Source: Dokdonella_A sp963834755 (lineage in GTDB: Bacteria; Pseudomonadota; Gammaproteobacteria; Xanthomonadales; Rhodanobacteraceae). From it: DNA of 64,000 nt. A program made the translations under genes and the position numbers. The notes under the pieces were generated by a model, which was given only the letters and a program-made list of their open reading frames with translations, did not search any database and had not been told where the DNA came from. The stretch covers positions 868,001 to 932,000 of the forward strand of contig CAWICQ010000012.1 of assembly GCA_963834755.1 (NCBI GenBank), read 5' to 3'. Below are positions 25,108 to 34,057 of this stretch, piece after piece; position 1 is the stretch's first letter; every line of letters begins with the position of its first letter.

Positions 25108-26781
25108 TCAGCCGCTCATCGGCAACTTGAGGCCCTGCTCTTTCGCGCACGCGATCGCGATCTCGTAACCCGCATCGGCATGCCGCATCACGCCGGTGCC
25201 GGGATCGTTCCACAGCACGCGCGCTAGGCGCTTGTCGGCTTCGACCGTGCCGTCGCAGACAATGACGACACCGGCGTGCTGGCTGTAGCCCATGCCGACG
25301 CCGCCGCCGTGGTGGAAACTGACCCAGGTCGCTCCGGCGGCGGTGTTCAAGAGCGCGTTGAGAATCGGCCAGTCGGAAACCGCGTCACTGCCGTCCTTCA
25401 TCGCTTCGGTTTCGCGATTCGGTGATGCGACGGAACCTGAGTCGAGATGATCTCGGCCTATCACGATCGGTGCTTTGAGCTCCCCGCTGCGCACCATTTC
25501 GTTGAACGCGAGCCCGAGCTTGTGCCGTTGCCCGAGCCCGACCCAACAGATGCGCGCCGGCAATCCCTGAAAACTGATGCGCTGCTCGGCCATGTCGAGC
25601 CATCTATGAAGATGCGCATCGTCCGGAATCAGTTCCTTGACCTTGCGATCGGTCTTGTAGATGTCTTCCGGATCGCCCGACAGCGCCACCCAACGGAACG
25701 GTCCGATGCCGCGGCAGAACAACGGCCGCACGTACGCCGGCACGAAACCCGGAAAATCGAACGCGTTCACGCAGCCTTCGTCCTTCGCCATCTGGCGGAT
25801 GTTGTTGCCGTAGTCGAAGGTCGGCACGCCCATTTTCTGAAATGCGAGCATCGCTTCGACGTGCACGCGCATCGATTTCTTGGCCGCATCGCGCGTGCCG
25901 TTCGGATCGCTCTTGCGACGCTCGAACCATTGCTCGACGCTCCAGCCGATCGGCAGGTAGCCGTTGACCGGGTCGTGTGCGCTGGTCTGATCGGTCACCG
26001 CGTCGGGCCGCACGCCACGCCGCACAAGCTCTGGAAGGATCTCCGCGGCGTTGCCGAGCAGCGCGATCGACTTCGCATCGCCCGCTGCCGTGTATGCGCT
26101 GATACGCGCCAGCGCGTCGTCGAGATCGCGTGCCTGCTCATCGACGTAGCGCGTGCGCAGACGCATGTCGATGCGGCTCTGCTGGCATTCGATAGTGAGC
26201 GAGCACGCGCCGGCGAGACTCGCGGCCAGCGGTTGGGCGCCGCCCATGCCGCCGAGTCCCGCGGTGAGAATCCATTTCCCGGCGAGATGGCCGCCGTAAT
26301 GCTGCCGGCCCATCTCGACGAACGTTTCGTACGTGCCCTGCACGATGCCTTGCGAGCCGATGTAGATCCACGAGCCCGCGGTCATCTGGCCGTACATCAT
26401 GAGGCCCTTGCGATCGAGCTCGTTGAAGTGCTCCCACGTAGCCCACGCCGGCACGAGGTTCGAATTCGCAAGCAGGACGCGCGGCGCGTCCCTGTGCGTC
26501 GGGAAGACGCCGACCGGCTTGCCCGACTGGATCAGCAGCGTCTCGTCGTCGCCGAGTTCGCGCAGCGCGCGCAGGATCGCGTCGAAACATTCCCAATTGC
26601 GCGCGGCGCGGCCGATGCCGCCGTAAACGACAAGCTCGCTCGGCTTTTCGGCGACGTCAGGGTCGAGATTGTTCTGGATCATGCGGAATGCGGCTTCAGT
26701 CAGCCAGCTCCGACACGACAGCGCGCTGCCGCGCGGCGCGCGAATGACGCGGGTCGTATCGATGCGAGTGGGTGCGCTCAT
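25108..26781 (-). CDS. hutU: Urocanate hydratase
   Basis: 557 residues, normal length. The NAD-binding GLGGMGGAQPLAASLAG motif, the long central domain with YVDEQARDLDDALA and NAAEILPELVRRG, and the catalytic-Cys region YVRPLFCRGIGPFRWVALSGDP are all present, followed by LGQRHKLGLAFNEMV. It converts urocanate to 4-imidazolone-5-propanoate in histidine degradation, using bound NAD as an electrophile. hutF and hutI lie 2.3-5 kb away but are separated by unrelated genes; hutH is not in the window. Its ATG overlaps (ATGA) a doubtful 73-residue frame upstream. Confidence 0.96.
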   Translation of the reverse strand: MSAPTRIDTTRVIRAPRGSALSCRSWLTEAAFRMIQNNLDPDVAEKPSELVVYGGIGRAARNWECFDAILRALRELGDDETLLIQSGKPVGVFPTHRDAPRVLLANSNLVPAWATWEHFNELDRKGLMMYGQMTAGSWIYIGSQGIVQGTYETFVEMGRQHYGGHLAGKWILTAGLGGMGGAQPLAASLAGACSLTIECQQSRIDMRLRTRYVDEQARDLDDALARISAYTAAGDAKSIALLGNAAEILPELVRRGVRPDAVTDQTSAHDPVNGYLPIGWSVEQWFERRKSDPNGTRDAAKKSMRVHVEAMLAFQKMGVPTFDYGNNIRQMAKDEGCVNAFDFPGFVPAYVRPLFCRGIGPFRWVALSGDPEDIYKTDRKVKELIPDDAHLHRWLDMAEQRISFQGLPARICWVGLGQRHKLGLAFNEMVRSGELKAPIVIGRDHLDSGSVASPNRETEAMKDGSDAVSDWPILNALLNTAAGATWVSFHHGGGVGMGYSQHAGVVIVCDGTVEADKRLARVLWNDPGTGVMRHADAGYEIAIACAKEQGLKLPMSG

Positions 26782-26930
26782 GAGATTTCGAAGTCGGCAG
26801 CAAGCGCGCGATTATCGGGCGTGAGCGGAATCATCGCCAGCGTGTAGCCGAGAGGCGCTTTCCAGTGCGTTGCTGGCGTTTCGTCGGATACGGCGAACTC
26901 AGCTGCGATCACCTGTGATCGTCGCATCAT

Positions 26931-27008
26931 CAAACGCTTAGCGCACTTTGCTAAAGCGCATTCGCCGCATCGCGCACGGTGTGTGCACGCATCGCGCAAA
27001 CGCTTAGC
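26931..27008. repeat. Direct 12-bp repeat CAAACGCTTAGC upstream of hutU and the thiol dioxygenase
   Basis: CAAACGCTTAGC occurs at 26931-26942 and again at 26997-27008, 66 bp apart, in the divergent space between hutU (minus, start 26781) and the cysteine-dioxygenase-like gene (plus, start 27070). The first copy continues into an imperfect inverted partner (GCTAAAGCG at 26950-26958), the second into AACGCTTTAACG. The placement suggests a regulator-binding or promoter element shared by the two genes. It does not match the HutC site I know from Pseudomonas. Confidence 0.5.
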
Positions 27009-27069
27009 AACGCTTTAACGTGAGCTGTGATCCAGTGGCGCCCGGGGGACACAAACTGGGGTGCAGCGC

Positions 27070-27675
27070 ATGTCGCCGATCGATCTGGACGTCGCCCGTA
27101 ACGTTCGTGCCTACATGGCTTCGTGTGTCGGCTCCGGAGAATTCGATCTCGATCGCGTGCAACGCGGCCTTCGCGACGCGGCCTGGTATTCGCCCAAAGA
27201 CCGGCGCGCGATTCGCACGCTGTGCGACAGCAATCCGACCACACTGACCCGCTGGCTGTTCGAACGCGAACGCGACAGCCGATACACCGGTCTGATCATG
27301 GTGTGGCCGCCCGGCTATTCGACGCCGATCCACGACCACGACGGGCTCTGGGGCATCGAATGGGTTCTGCAGGGCGCGCTCAGCGTCGACGATTTCGCGC
27401 TGGTCGATGAAGGCGGCGGACATGTGCAGCCCCATTTCGTCGGCACGACGATCCTCGAAGAAACGCACTCCTGCGCATTCCTCGGCATGCGCGATCATGC
27501 GCATCGGTGCAGCAATCTTTCAGCGCGCCGGCCGGCCATTACGCTGCACCTCTACGGCGGCCTGCTCGAGATGTATCGCGACTACGAAAGCACGCGCAGT
27601 GGGCGTTTCGTCGCGCAGCCCAGTGTTGCTGGCATCGACGGCCACATCGGCATGTCGGGTGCGATCGCGGCCTGA
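27070..27675 (+). CDS. Cysteine dioxygenase family (thiol dioxygenase) protein
   Basis: About 201 residues from ATG 27070; a GTG three codons upstream is the alternative. Cupin fold of type I thiol dioxygenases: iron ligands in GYSTPIHDHDGLWGIEWVLQG and the third His in AITLHLYGGLLEMYRDYE. Bacterial members oxidise cysteine or 3-mercaptopropionate to the sulfinate. The Arg/Tyr features that separate these substrates cannot be called safely by eye. It diverges from hutU across the repeat-bearing intergenic region. Confidence 0.85.
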   Translation: MSPIDLDVARNVRAYMASCVGSGEFDLDRVQRGLRDAAWYSPKDRRAIRTLCDSNPTTLTRWLFERERDSRYTGLIMVWPPGYSTPIHDHDGLWGIEWVLQGALSVDDFALVDEGGGHVQPHFVGTTILEETHSCAFLGMRDHAHRCSNLSARRPAITLHLYGGLLEMYRDYESTRSGRFVAQPSVAGIDGHIGMSGAIAA

Positions 27676-27798
27676 TGCGCAATGCGCTCGTTCGATAGCT
27701 CACGGCGGGATCGCTCACCCGCCGCGCATCGGCGGCGAGACTTTGGTAGCGCGATTGCAGCACCACAGGCGGATTGACCGAATCCACGGAACCGGTGC

Positions 27799-29043
27799 AT
27801 GGCTGCCGCAGGCCGTCTCCTTCTCGTCGCGACGGTCCTGTGCGCGGTCGGCTGCGCAAGCGTCGCGCCGACGCACCACGAACGTGCGCCGACGGTACCC
27901 GTCATTCTGGTTTCGCTCGATGGCTTTCGCGCCGACTATCTCGATCGCGGACTCACGCCGACGCTCGCTTCTCTCGCGGCCGACGGCGTGCGAGCGGACG
28001 CACTCAAGCCGGCGTTTCCGACGCTGACATTTCCCAATCACTACACGTTGGTGACCGGGCTTTATCCGGATCATCACGGCATCGTCAATAACCGCATGAT
28101 CGATCCGGCGAGCGGCAAACAATTCGTCTACAACGATGCCGAGACGATCGCCGATCCCGCGTGGTGGGGCGGCGAACCGATCTGGGTGAGCGTCGAAAAG
28201 CAGGGCTATCACGCCGCGACGGTGTTCTGGCCCGGATCCGATGTCGCGATCGAAGGCGTGCGCCCGAGTCACTGGCTGCATTTCGACCAGACGCTGTCGC
28301 CGGATCAGCGCGTCGATCAACTTCTGCGCTGGACGGATCTGCGCGGCGCGGCGCAGCCGGTCTTCTATACCCTGTATCTGAATCAGGTCGATCACGCGGG
28401 ACACGAGTTCGGGCCCGATTCGACCGAGGTGAATCAGGCCATCCACGATATCGACGCCGCTCTGGGCCGACTCGTTGCCGGATTGAAACGGCGCGGCCGA
28501 TTCGAAGAGACGAACCTCGTGATCGTCTCCGATCACGGCATGACCGCGACATCGCCAGATCGCTTGATCTACCTCGACGATCTGGTCAGCACAGCCGACG
28601 CGGCCGTCGTGACCTACGGAATTCTGGCTGGACTCAATCCAAAACCCGACCGTGCCGACGCGGTCGATCACGCGATTCTCGCCAAGCACGCGCACATGCG
28701 CTGCTGGCGCAAGGCGGATGTGCCCGCGCGATTCCACTACGGTACCAACGCGAGAATCCCTGCCCTGCTTTGCCTCGCCGACGATGGCTGGGTGATCACG
28801 AGCCACGAATCCGAACGCACGCGCACGCATTTCTCGCTCGGCGAGCACGGCTACGACAACGACGATCCCGCGATGCGCGCGTTGTTCGTCGCGCACGGAC
28901 CCGCGTTCAAGCGAGGCCTTCGCGTCGCCGAGTTCGACAACGTCGACGTCTATCCACTGCTGGCGCACCTGCTCGCGATCAAGCCGGCCGCGAACGACGG
29001 CGATTATGCGGCGGTTTCCGGCCTGCTCCGCGACGCTCGATAG
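27799..29043 (+). CDS. Ectonucleotide pyrophosphatase/phosphodiesterase (NPP family), lipoprotein
   Basis: 414 residues. Lipoprotein signal RLLLVATVLCAVGC with the lipobox Cys at about residue 19. Alkaline-phosphatase superfamily metal site: VILVSLDGFRADYL first Asp, nucleophile Thr in FPTLTFPNHYTLVTGLYPDHHG, then VDHAGHEFGPDS and VIVSDHGMT, and near the end TRTHFSLGEHGYDN. Bacterial NPPs of this type, first characterised in Xanthomonas, hydrolyse nucleotide phosphodiesters in the periplasm. It converges on hutF and appears unrelated to histidine degradation. Confidence 0.92.
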   Translation: MAAAGRLLLVATVLCAVGCASVAPTHHERAPTVPVILVSLDGFRADYLDRGLTPTLASLAADGVRADALKPAFPTLTFPNHYTLVTGLYPDHHGIVNNRMIDPASGKQFVYNDAETIADPAWWGGEPIWVSVEKQGYHAATVFWPGSDVAIEGVRPSHWLHFDQTLSPDQRVDQLLRWTDLRGAAQPVFYTLYLNQVDHAGHEFGPDSTEVNQAIHDIDAALGRLVAGLKRRGRFEETNLVIVSDHGMTATSPDRLIYLDDLVSTADAAVVTYGILAGLNPKPDRADAVDHAILAKHAHMRCWRKADVPARFHYGTNARIPALLCLADDGWVITSHESERTRTHFSLGEHGYDNDDPAMRALFVAHGPAFKRGLRVAEFDNVDVYPLLAHLLAIKPAANDGDYAAVSGLLRDAR

Positions 29044-29054
29044 GCGCCGAAAAA

Positions 29055-30422
29055 CTAAGCCGACTTCGCAAGCCGCTCGACGACGGCGCGATAACGCGCG
29101 GCAATGCGTTCCTCGTCGCGATGCCTGAAATCGGTGACGACCGTTTCTCCGGCAACAACGACGGAACGGATCAGATTCGTGTTGCCGGCGAACACCCACG
29201 TATCGAGGAGATGCGCGGCGTCGCGTCCGCCCAGCAGCGGCGCGCTTTCGTCGAGAATGACCAGGTCCGCGCGCGAACCATTTGTCAATGCGCCGACCGC
29301 GACACCCGCCGCTTGCGCGCCGCCGGCGAGCGAGGCCCGGAACAGCGTTTCTCCGGTGTCCGGCGATGCGCGCGACGCACTCACGTTGCGGCGTCGCGTC
29401 GCGAGACGCTGGCCATATTCGAGCCAGCGGAGTTCTTCGACCACCGACACCGAAATGTGGCTGTCCGAACCGATGCCGATCTTCCCGCCGGCGTCGAGAT
29501 AGGACTTCAGCGGAAAGAGTCCGTCGCCAAGATTGGCTTCCGTCGTCGGACAAAGACCAACCACCGCGCCGCTCGCAGCCAAGCGGCGCATCTCCGCATC
29601 GGCGAGATGCGTCGCATGCACCAGACACCAGCGCGCATCGACCGGCGCGTGATCCAGCAACCATTCGACCGGCCGCACGTTACGGATCGCCAGCGAATCC
29701 TGCACTTCGCCGATTTGTTCGGCGACGTGGATGTGAATCGGACAATCGCGCACGAGGCCGGAATCGAGCACGCTGCGCATCGCGGCTTCGGGCACCGCGC
29801 GCAGCGAATGCAGCGCAACGCCGACGCGAACCAGCGCTGATTCGAGCTTGCGCAGACGCTCGAGCAATCGCAGGTATCCATCGACGTCGTAACGAAAACG
29901 CCGCTGGCGTTCCGACAGCGGCCGGCCATCGAAACCGCCGGTCATGTACAACGTCGGCAACAGCGTCAGGCCGATGCCGGTTTCGCGCGCGGCTTCGATG
30001 AGCGCGAGCGACATCGCGGCCGGATCGGCATAGGGCGTGCCGTCGGGTTGATGATGCAAATAATGGAATTCGCAGACCTGCGTGTATCCCGCCTTCAGCA
30101 TCTCGACGTAGAGCTGCGCGGCGATCGCGTGCAGTTGTTCCGGGCCGATGCGACCTGCGAACGCGTACATCACTTCGCGCCAGGTCCAGAAACTGTCGTC
30201 CGGATTGGACTGACGCTCAGTGAGGCCGGCCATGGCGCGCTGGAACGCGTGCGAATGAAGGTTCGGCATGCCGGGCAGCACAAAACGGCCCAGACGAGGC
30301 GCATCGCCGCCGTGCTCGCGCACGTTCGCGAGCGCGCCGGACGAATCGCTCTCGATGCGGACATCGTCCGCGAAGCCGCCCGCAAGCCATGCATGAGCGG
30401 CGAGACCGGAAACCGTTGCCAT
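29055..30422 (-). CDS. hutF: Formimidoylglutamate deiminase
   Basis: 455 residues. Amidohydrolase superfamily: metal site NLHSHAFQRAMAGLTER, PDDSFWTWREVMYAFAGRI, FHYLHHQPDGTPYADPAAM, then IHIHVAEQIGEVQ, LVHATHL and GIGSDSHISVS. This pattern is specific to HutF, which converts N-formimino-L-glutamate to N-formyl-L-glutamate, the Pseudomonas/Xanthomonas route. The product would need HutG (N-formylglutamate amidohydrolase), which is not seen here. Divergent from hutI with 128 bp between starts, so the two may share a control region. Confidence 0.95.
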   Translation of the reverse strand: MATVSGLAAHAWLAGGFADDVRIESDSSGALANVREHGGDAPRLGRFVLPGMPNLHSHAFQRAMAGLTERQSNPDDSFWTWREVMYAFAGRIGPEQLHAIAAQLYVEMLKAGYTQVCEFHYLHHQPDGTPYADPAAMSLALIEAARETGIGLTLLPTLYMTGGFDGRPLSERQRRFRYDVDGYLRLLERLRKLESALVRVGVALHSLRAVPEAAMRSVLDSGLVRDCPIHIHVAEQIGEVQDSLAIRNVRPVEWLLDHAPVDARWCLVHATHLADAEMRRLAASGAVVGLCPTTEANLGDGLFPLKSYLDAGGKIGIGSDSHISVSVVEELRWLEYGQRLATRRRNVSASRASPDTGETLFRASLAGGAQAAGVAVGALTNGSRADLVILDESAPLLGGRDAAHLLDTWVFAGNTNLIRSVVVAGETVVTDFRHRDEERIAARYRAVVERLAKSA

Positions 30423-30550
30423 GGCAGATCCTGAGCCGAAAGCGCTGAGCCTAACGGCGCGTCACCGGCATTTCCACCGGCGTATGGCTTGTGCGCGCGC
30501 GAACCGCGAAACTAAGCGCGCTTCGCCACTTGCACGTCCGAGGATCGGGC

Positions 30551-31783
30551 ATGAACCAACGCTGGGACTCGCTGCTGCTCGATTGCCGTCTGGCGACGAT
30601 GACCGATAACGATTCGCCCTACGGCGCGATCGAAGACGCGGCGCTGGCTCACAAGGACGGCGCACTCGTGTTCGCCGGTCCGATGAGCGCCCTGCCGGAT
30701 CGACCCGCTGCGCTCGCCGACGAGGTCGTTTCGATCGGGAATGCGTGGATCACGCCGGGTCTCATCGACTGTCATACGCATCTCGTCTTCGGCGGCGATC
30801 GCGCGCACGAGTTCGAGCGACGTCTCGGCGGCGCGAGCTACGAAGAGATCGCGCGCGCAGGCGGCGGCATCATGTCGACCGTGCGCGCGACGCGCGAGGC
30901 GAACGAGGCGTCGCTGTTCGCGCAATCGCTGCCGCGCGCACGCGCGCTGGTCGCCGATGGCGTCACGACGATCGAGATCAAATCCGGCTACGGACTCGAT
31001 CTCGACAACGAACGCAAGATGCTGCGCGTTGCGCGCCGAATCGGCGAGGCTCTCGGCATCGGCATCAGCACGACGCTGCTCGCCGCGCACGCGTTGCCGC
31101 CGGAGTTCGCCGGGCGCGGCGACGCGTACATCGACGAAATCTGCGACAACATCCTGCCCGCCGTTGCGCGGGAGGGTCTCGCGGACGCGGTCGACGCGTT
31201 CTGCGAGCGCATCGCGTTTTCGCCCGAGCAAACGCGTCGCGTGTTCGCGCGCGCACGCGAGCTCGGCCTGCCGGTCAAGCTGCACGCGGATCAACTTTCC
31301 GATCTCGGCGGCGCGGCGCTCGCCGCAGAATTCGGCGCGCGGTCGGCCGAGCACCTCGAGCACAGCAACGATGACGGCGTGCGCGCGATGGCCGAGCACG
31401 GCACCATCGCCGTGCTGCTGCCGGGCGCGTATTACGCGCTGCGCGAAACGGAACTGCCGCCGATCGATGCGTTTCGCCATGCCGGCGTACCGATCGCGAT
31501 CGCGACCGATTGCAATCCGGGCACGTCGCCGCTGCTCTCGCTGCGTCTCGCGATGAGCATGGCGTGCACGCTGTTTCGACTAACGCCCGAAGAATCGTTG
31601 CGTGGCGCGACGCTCAACGCCGCACGCGCCCTCGGACTCGGCGATCGCGGCACGCTCGAAAGAGGCCATCGTGCGGACTTCGTCGTCTGGAATATCGAGC
31701 GGCCGGCGGATCTGTGCTACTGGATCGGCGGACCGCTCGCCCGGCGCGTCGTCGCCGCTGGCCGCACGATTGCTCCTACGTGA
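30551..31783 (+). CDS. hutI: Imidazolonepropionase
   Basis: 410 residues from ATG 30551 (MNQRWDSLLLD), with GGATCGGG before it; a longer frame from 30491 is unlikely. Amidohydrolase features: TPGLIDCHTHLVFGGDRAHEFERR, then GGIMSTVRATREA, TTIEIKSGYGLDLDNERKML, HADQLSDLGGA and DCNPGTSPLLS. It hydrolyses 4-imidazolone-5-propanoate to N-formimino-L-glutamate, the step between HutU and HutF. Its divergent pairing with hutF makes a compact catabolic unit. Confidence 0.96.
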   Translation: MNQRWDSLLLDCRLATMTDNDSPYGAIEDAALAHKDGALVFAGPMSALPDRPAALADEVVSIGNAWITPGLIDCHTHLVFGGDRAHEFERRLGGASYEEIARAGGGIMSTVRATREANEASLFAQSLPRARALVADGVTTIEIKSGYGLDLDNERKMLRVARRIGEALGIGISTTLLAAHALPPEFAGRGDAYIDEICDNILPAVAREGLADAVDAFCERIAFSPEQTRRVFARARELGLPVKLHADQLSDLGGAALAAEFGARSAEHLEHSNDDGVRAMAEHGTIAVLLPGAYYALRETELPPIDAFRHAGVPIAIATDCNPGTSPLLSLRLAMSMACTLFRLTPEESLRGATLNAARALGLGDRGTLERGHRADFVVWNIERPADLCYWIGGPLARRVVAAGRTIAPT

Positions 31784-31870
31784 CGGAGCGTGCACTCGAA
31801 CCGCGCGGGGAAATCTTGCAAGCGATGTCGCGGCACAAGGCCGCGACGCGACATCGATCCCGAGCGTCGA

Positions 31871-32056
31871 TCAGCTCGACTTTCTGGCGGGTGTCTTCTT
31901 GACCGGAACGGCTTTTTTCACGGCCGGCCTCGCGGGCGATTTCGCCGCGGTCGCCGGCTTGGCGACCTTGGATGTCTTCGACGCGTGCGGTCGCACGTTG
32001 CCGTAGCTACGGATCGCTATCTTGCCCTTGCGCGTCTTGCGGTCGCCTCTGCCCAT
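31871..32056 (-). CDS. 30S ribosomal protein THX (bTHX), extended
   Basis: 61 residues. The N-terminal MGRGDRKTRKGKIAIRSYGN followed by VRPH matches the THX/S31 signature (MGKGDxKTRxGKI..GSYG..R). Thermus Thx is only 26 residues, so the remaining lysine/alanine/proline-rich tail (TAAKSPARPAVKKAVPVKK) is an extension, as seen in many proteobacterial versions. It would bind the head of the 30S subunit. Stand-alone, convergent with hutI. Confidence 0.85.
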   Translation of the reverse strand: MGRGDRKTRKGKIAIRSYGNVRPHASKTSKVAKPATAAKSPARPAVKKAVPVKKTPARKSS

Positions 32057-32152
32057 CGTGGTTCCTCAACAAATGCCGTCAATCGGGGCGCGGAGGATAG
32101 CAGTCCGCGAGCGCAGCGCAAGGATTCCGGCTTCCGGCGATCACATCGGCGA

Positions 32153-33073
32153 TCACCTGGGCTCGCGGCAGGCGGCCTGATCGCAATGCCCGCTCTCGAG
32201 TTGAACGGTGGCGTGATGGACGCTGAAACGCTCGCGCAGAACCGTCTGGATCGAAAGAATGACCTGGTCAGACGCGTAACCGTCCTGCGCGCGTGCATGC
32301 AGCGTCGCGACATGGCTGCCGCCCGCGAGCTGCCAGATGTGAACGTGATGCACGTCGTGCACGCCGACCGCGTCGCGCGCGACCGTATCGCCGACGATAT
32401 CCGCGTCCATGCCTTCGGGCGTGCCTTCGAGCAGGATGTGCGCGCTGCGTCGCATCAGCCGCCATGCGCTGCCGAGGATCAGTAGCGATACCAGGATCGA
32501 AACGACCGCGTCCGCGCGCAGCCAGCCGAATTCGCGTACGAGCAGCGCCGCGCAGATGGCGCCGAGCGAACCGAACAGATCGCCGAGCACATGCAGGCGC
32601 GCGGCCGCCGTGTTGATGTCGCCGTGTCCGCGCGACAACGCGCCGAGCACGATCGCATTGACCACGAGACCGGCCACTGCGACCGCGAGCATGGTTCCGG
32701 TGAGTATCGGCACCGGATCGGCAAAACGCATCAGCGCTTCGCTCGCAATCCATGCGACCAGCACGAACTGCATCAGCGCGTTGCTGTAGCCGACGAGCAC
32801 TTCGAGCCGCGCATAACCGAACGTGCGCAGCGCGTCGGCCGGGCGCCGCGCGTAGTGGGCGCCGAGCCACGCGAACATCAGCGCGACCGCGTCGACCAGC
32901 ATGTGACCCGCGTCGGCGAGCAGTGCCAGCGAACCAGAAACGAATCCGCCGATCGCCTCGGCGACCAGCATCACGAGCGTCAGCGCAAACGCGAACAGCA
33001 GCCGATTCTCGCCCCGGTCGTTCGCGGCGTGATGGACGTGCCCGTGGTGTGCGTGGTCGTGGGAGAAGCTCAA
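32153..33073 (-). CDS. Cation diffusion facilitator (CzcD/DmeF-like Zn/Co exporter)
   Basis: 306 residues. His-rich cytoplasmic N-terminus (SHDHAHHGHVHHAANDRGEN), then six membrane segments starting LLFAFALTLVMLVAEAIGGFVSGSLALLADAGHMLVDA; the ALLADAGHMLVD motif holds the HxxxD/DxxxH zinc site, with the second half in ARLHVLGDLFGSLGAI. A C-terminal ferredoxin-like dimer domain (VHDVHHVHIWQLAGGSHVATLHA) follows. Exports Zn, Co or Cd from cytosol to periplasm. It is 110 bp downstream of the merC gene on the same strand, behind a Zur-like box at 33726-33738. Confidence 0.93.
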   Translation of the reverse strand: MSFSHDHAHHGHVHHAANDRGENRLLFAFALTLVMLVAEAIGGFVSGSLALLADAGHMLVDAVALMFAWLGAHYARRPADALRTFGYARLEVLVGYSNALMQFVLVAWIASEALMRFADPVPILTGTMLAVAVAGLVVNAIVLGALSRGHGDINTAAARLHVLGDLFGSLGAICAALLVREFGWLRADAVVSILVSLLILGSAWRLMRRSAHILLEGTPEGMDADIVGDTVARDAVGVHDVHHVHIWQLAGGSHVATLHARAQDGYASDQVILSIQTVLRERFSVHHATVQLESGHCDQAACREPR

Positions 33074-33183
33074 GAGAATTCCCGGCGAGGTGACGAGCGC
33101 CGCTCGCGATGCTAGGCAGCGTGACGCTCGTTACACAATTACGCAGGCGACAGCCACCAGAACCGGAACGCGCGATCCTCGCG

Positions 33184-33618
33184 TTACCTTGCGGGTTTCA
33201 GCTCGTGCTTGCACGACGCGTCGTGCACGTGCCCGTGCGCGAGACGAAGGTTCGTCAAGTGCGAAACCGCGACCAGCGTGCCGCCGATGCTGACCAGCAC
33301 GGCGTGAGCAATGGCGCTCTGATCGAAATCGACCATGACGCCGCCGGCCAGAAACAGCAGACCGGGCACCAGAAACCAGAACGCGTGAAAGCGGCGATGG
33401 CGCCTGAAGCCGACGATGAACGTCGTCGTCGCCAGCACGCTGGCGAATGCGATGAAGCCGCGCTCGAAACGATGATTGGCAAGAAACGAGAGCCCGATCG
33501 CCGGCAACGCCGCGATGATCAGCGGCAGCGCAGCGCAATGCACCGCGCAGAGGAACGATGCGGTGGCACCGAACCGATCCGCAAGTCGGCCGGCAAGGGA
33601 ATGGTGTTGGGGGCTCAT
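33184..33618 (-). CDS. MerC domain-containing membrane protein
   Basis: 144 residues. MerC-like: DRFGATASFLCAVHCAALPLIIAALPAIGLSFL with the paired Cys-x2-His-Cys of this family in the first membrane segment, then three further hydrophobic segments ending FLVPGLLFLAGGVMVDF and AIAHAVLVSIGGTLVAVSHLTNLRLAHGH. Cytosolic tail is His-rich (AHGHVHDASCKHELKPAR). Not next to mer genes, so mercury uptake is unlikely; in Xanthomonadales such proteins lie with zinc genes. First gene of a unit with the CDF exporter; a Zur-type box lies 108 bp upstream. Confidence 0.85.
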   Translation of the reverse strand: MSPQHHSLAGRLADRFGATASFLCAVHCAALPLIIAALPAIGLSFLANHRFERGFIAFASVLATTTFIVGFRRHRRFHAFWFLVPGLLFLAGGVMVDFDQSAIAHAVLVSIGGTLVAVSHLTNLRLAHGHVHDASCKHELKPAR

Positions 33619-33725
33619 GATGGTCCTGACGCTACATGACGCACGATGTGATGTTCGCGCTCGATTTGGCTTGAACGCACTGAAGAAGCGGTGCCCCCAG
33701 CATGGGCGGCTTTCGTCATATGGCG

Positions 33726-33738
33726 GTTATACTATAAC
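33726..33738. promoter_or_regulatory. Zur-like box upstream of the merC-CDF unit
   Basis: GTTATACTATAAC is a perfect 13-bp palindrome (centre C), flanked on the right by ATTTC. It matches the core GTTATA-n-TATAAC of the Zur box described for Xanthomonas and other proteobacteria. It is 108 bp before merC (minus, start 33618). A Zur-type regulator gene is in this same window at 49894-50391, so zinc-responsive control of the exporter pair is testable. Confidence 0.75.
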
Positions 33739-34057
33739 ATTTCAACGGCGGAGGGAATTGCTTGACCGAAAAAGGGGCCTCCCTTTGCCTGTCGATCATG
33801 CCGCTTGGCACCGGTCCATCTGATGAGTCTGTTCCGAGTATGCAACCAAGCCGGACAGAGCCTCAATCGGAGGGCGATGACGAGTCGAACCGCTCAGCTC
33901 GACCGGTCAACTCGTCGGCAACGAGTCGATCCCAACGACGGCTCCTAACGCCAACCGCGGCGATTCGCACGGACTCGTTTGTCCGCTGACGCATCGCTCG
34001 TGACCCCGGTTGTCCTGCTGTAGCGCAGCATGACAATCGACAACGAAAACCTCACGA

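Noticed and set aside
26778..26999. 73-codon minus frame overlapping the hutU start (ATGA)
   Set aside because: Could be a translationally coupled leader, but no recognisable protein, weak start, and it runs over the repeat-bearing promoter region.
33762..33989. 75-codon plus frame between merC and lacI
   Set aside because: No ribosome site or family resemblance; lies in a regulatory region.
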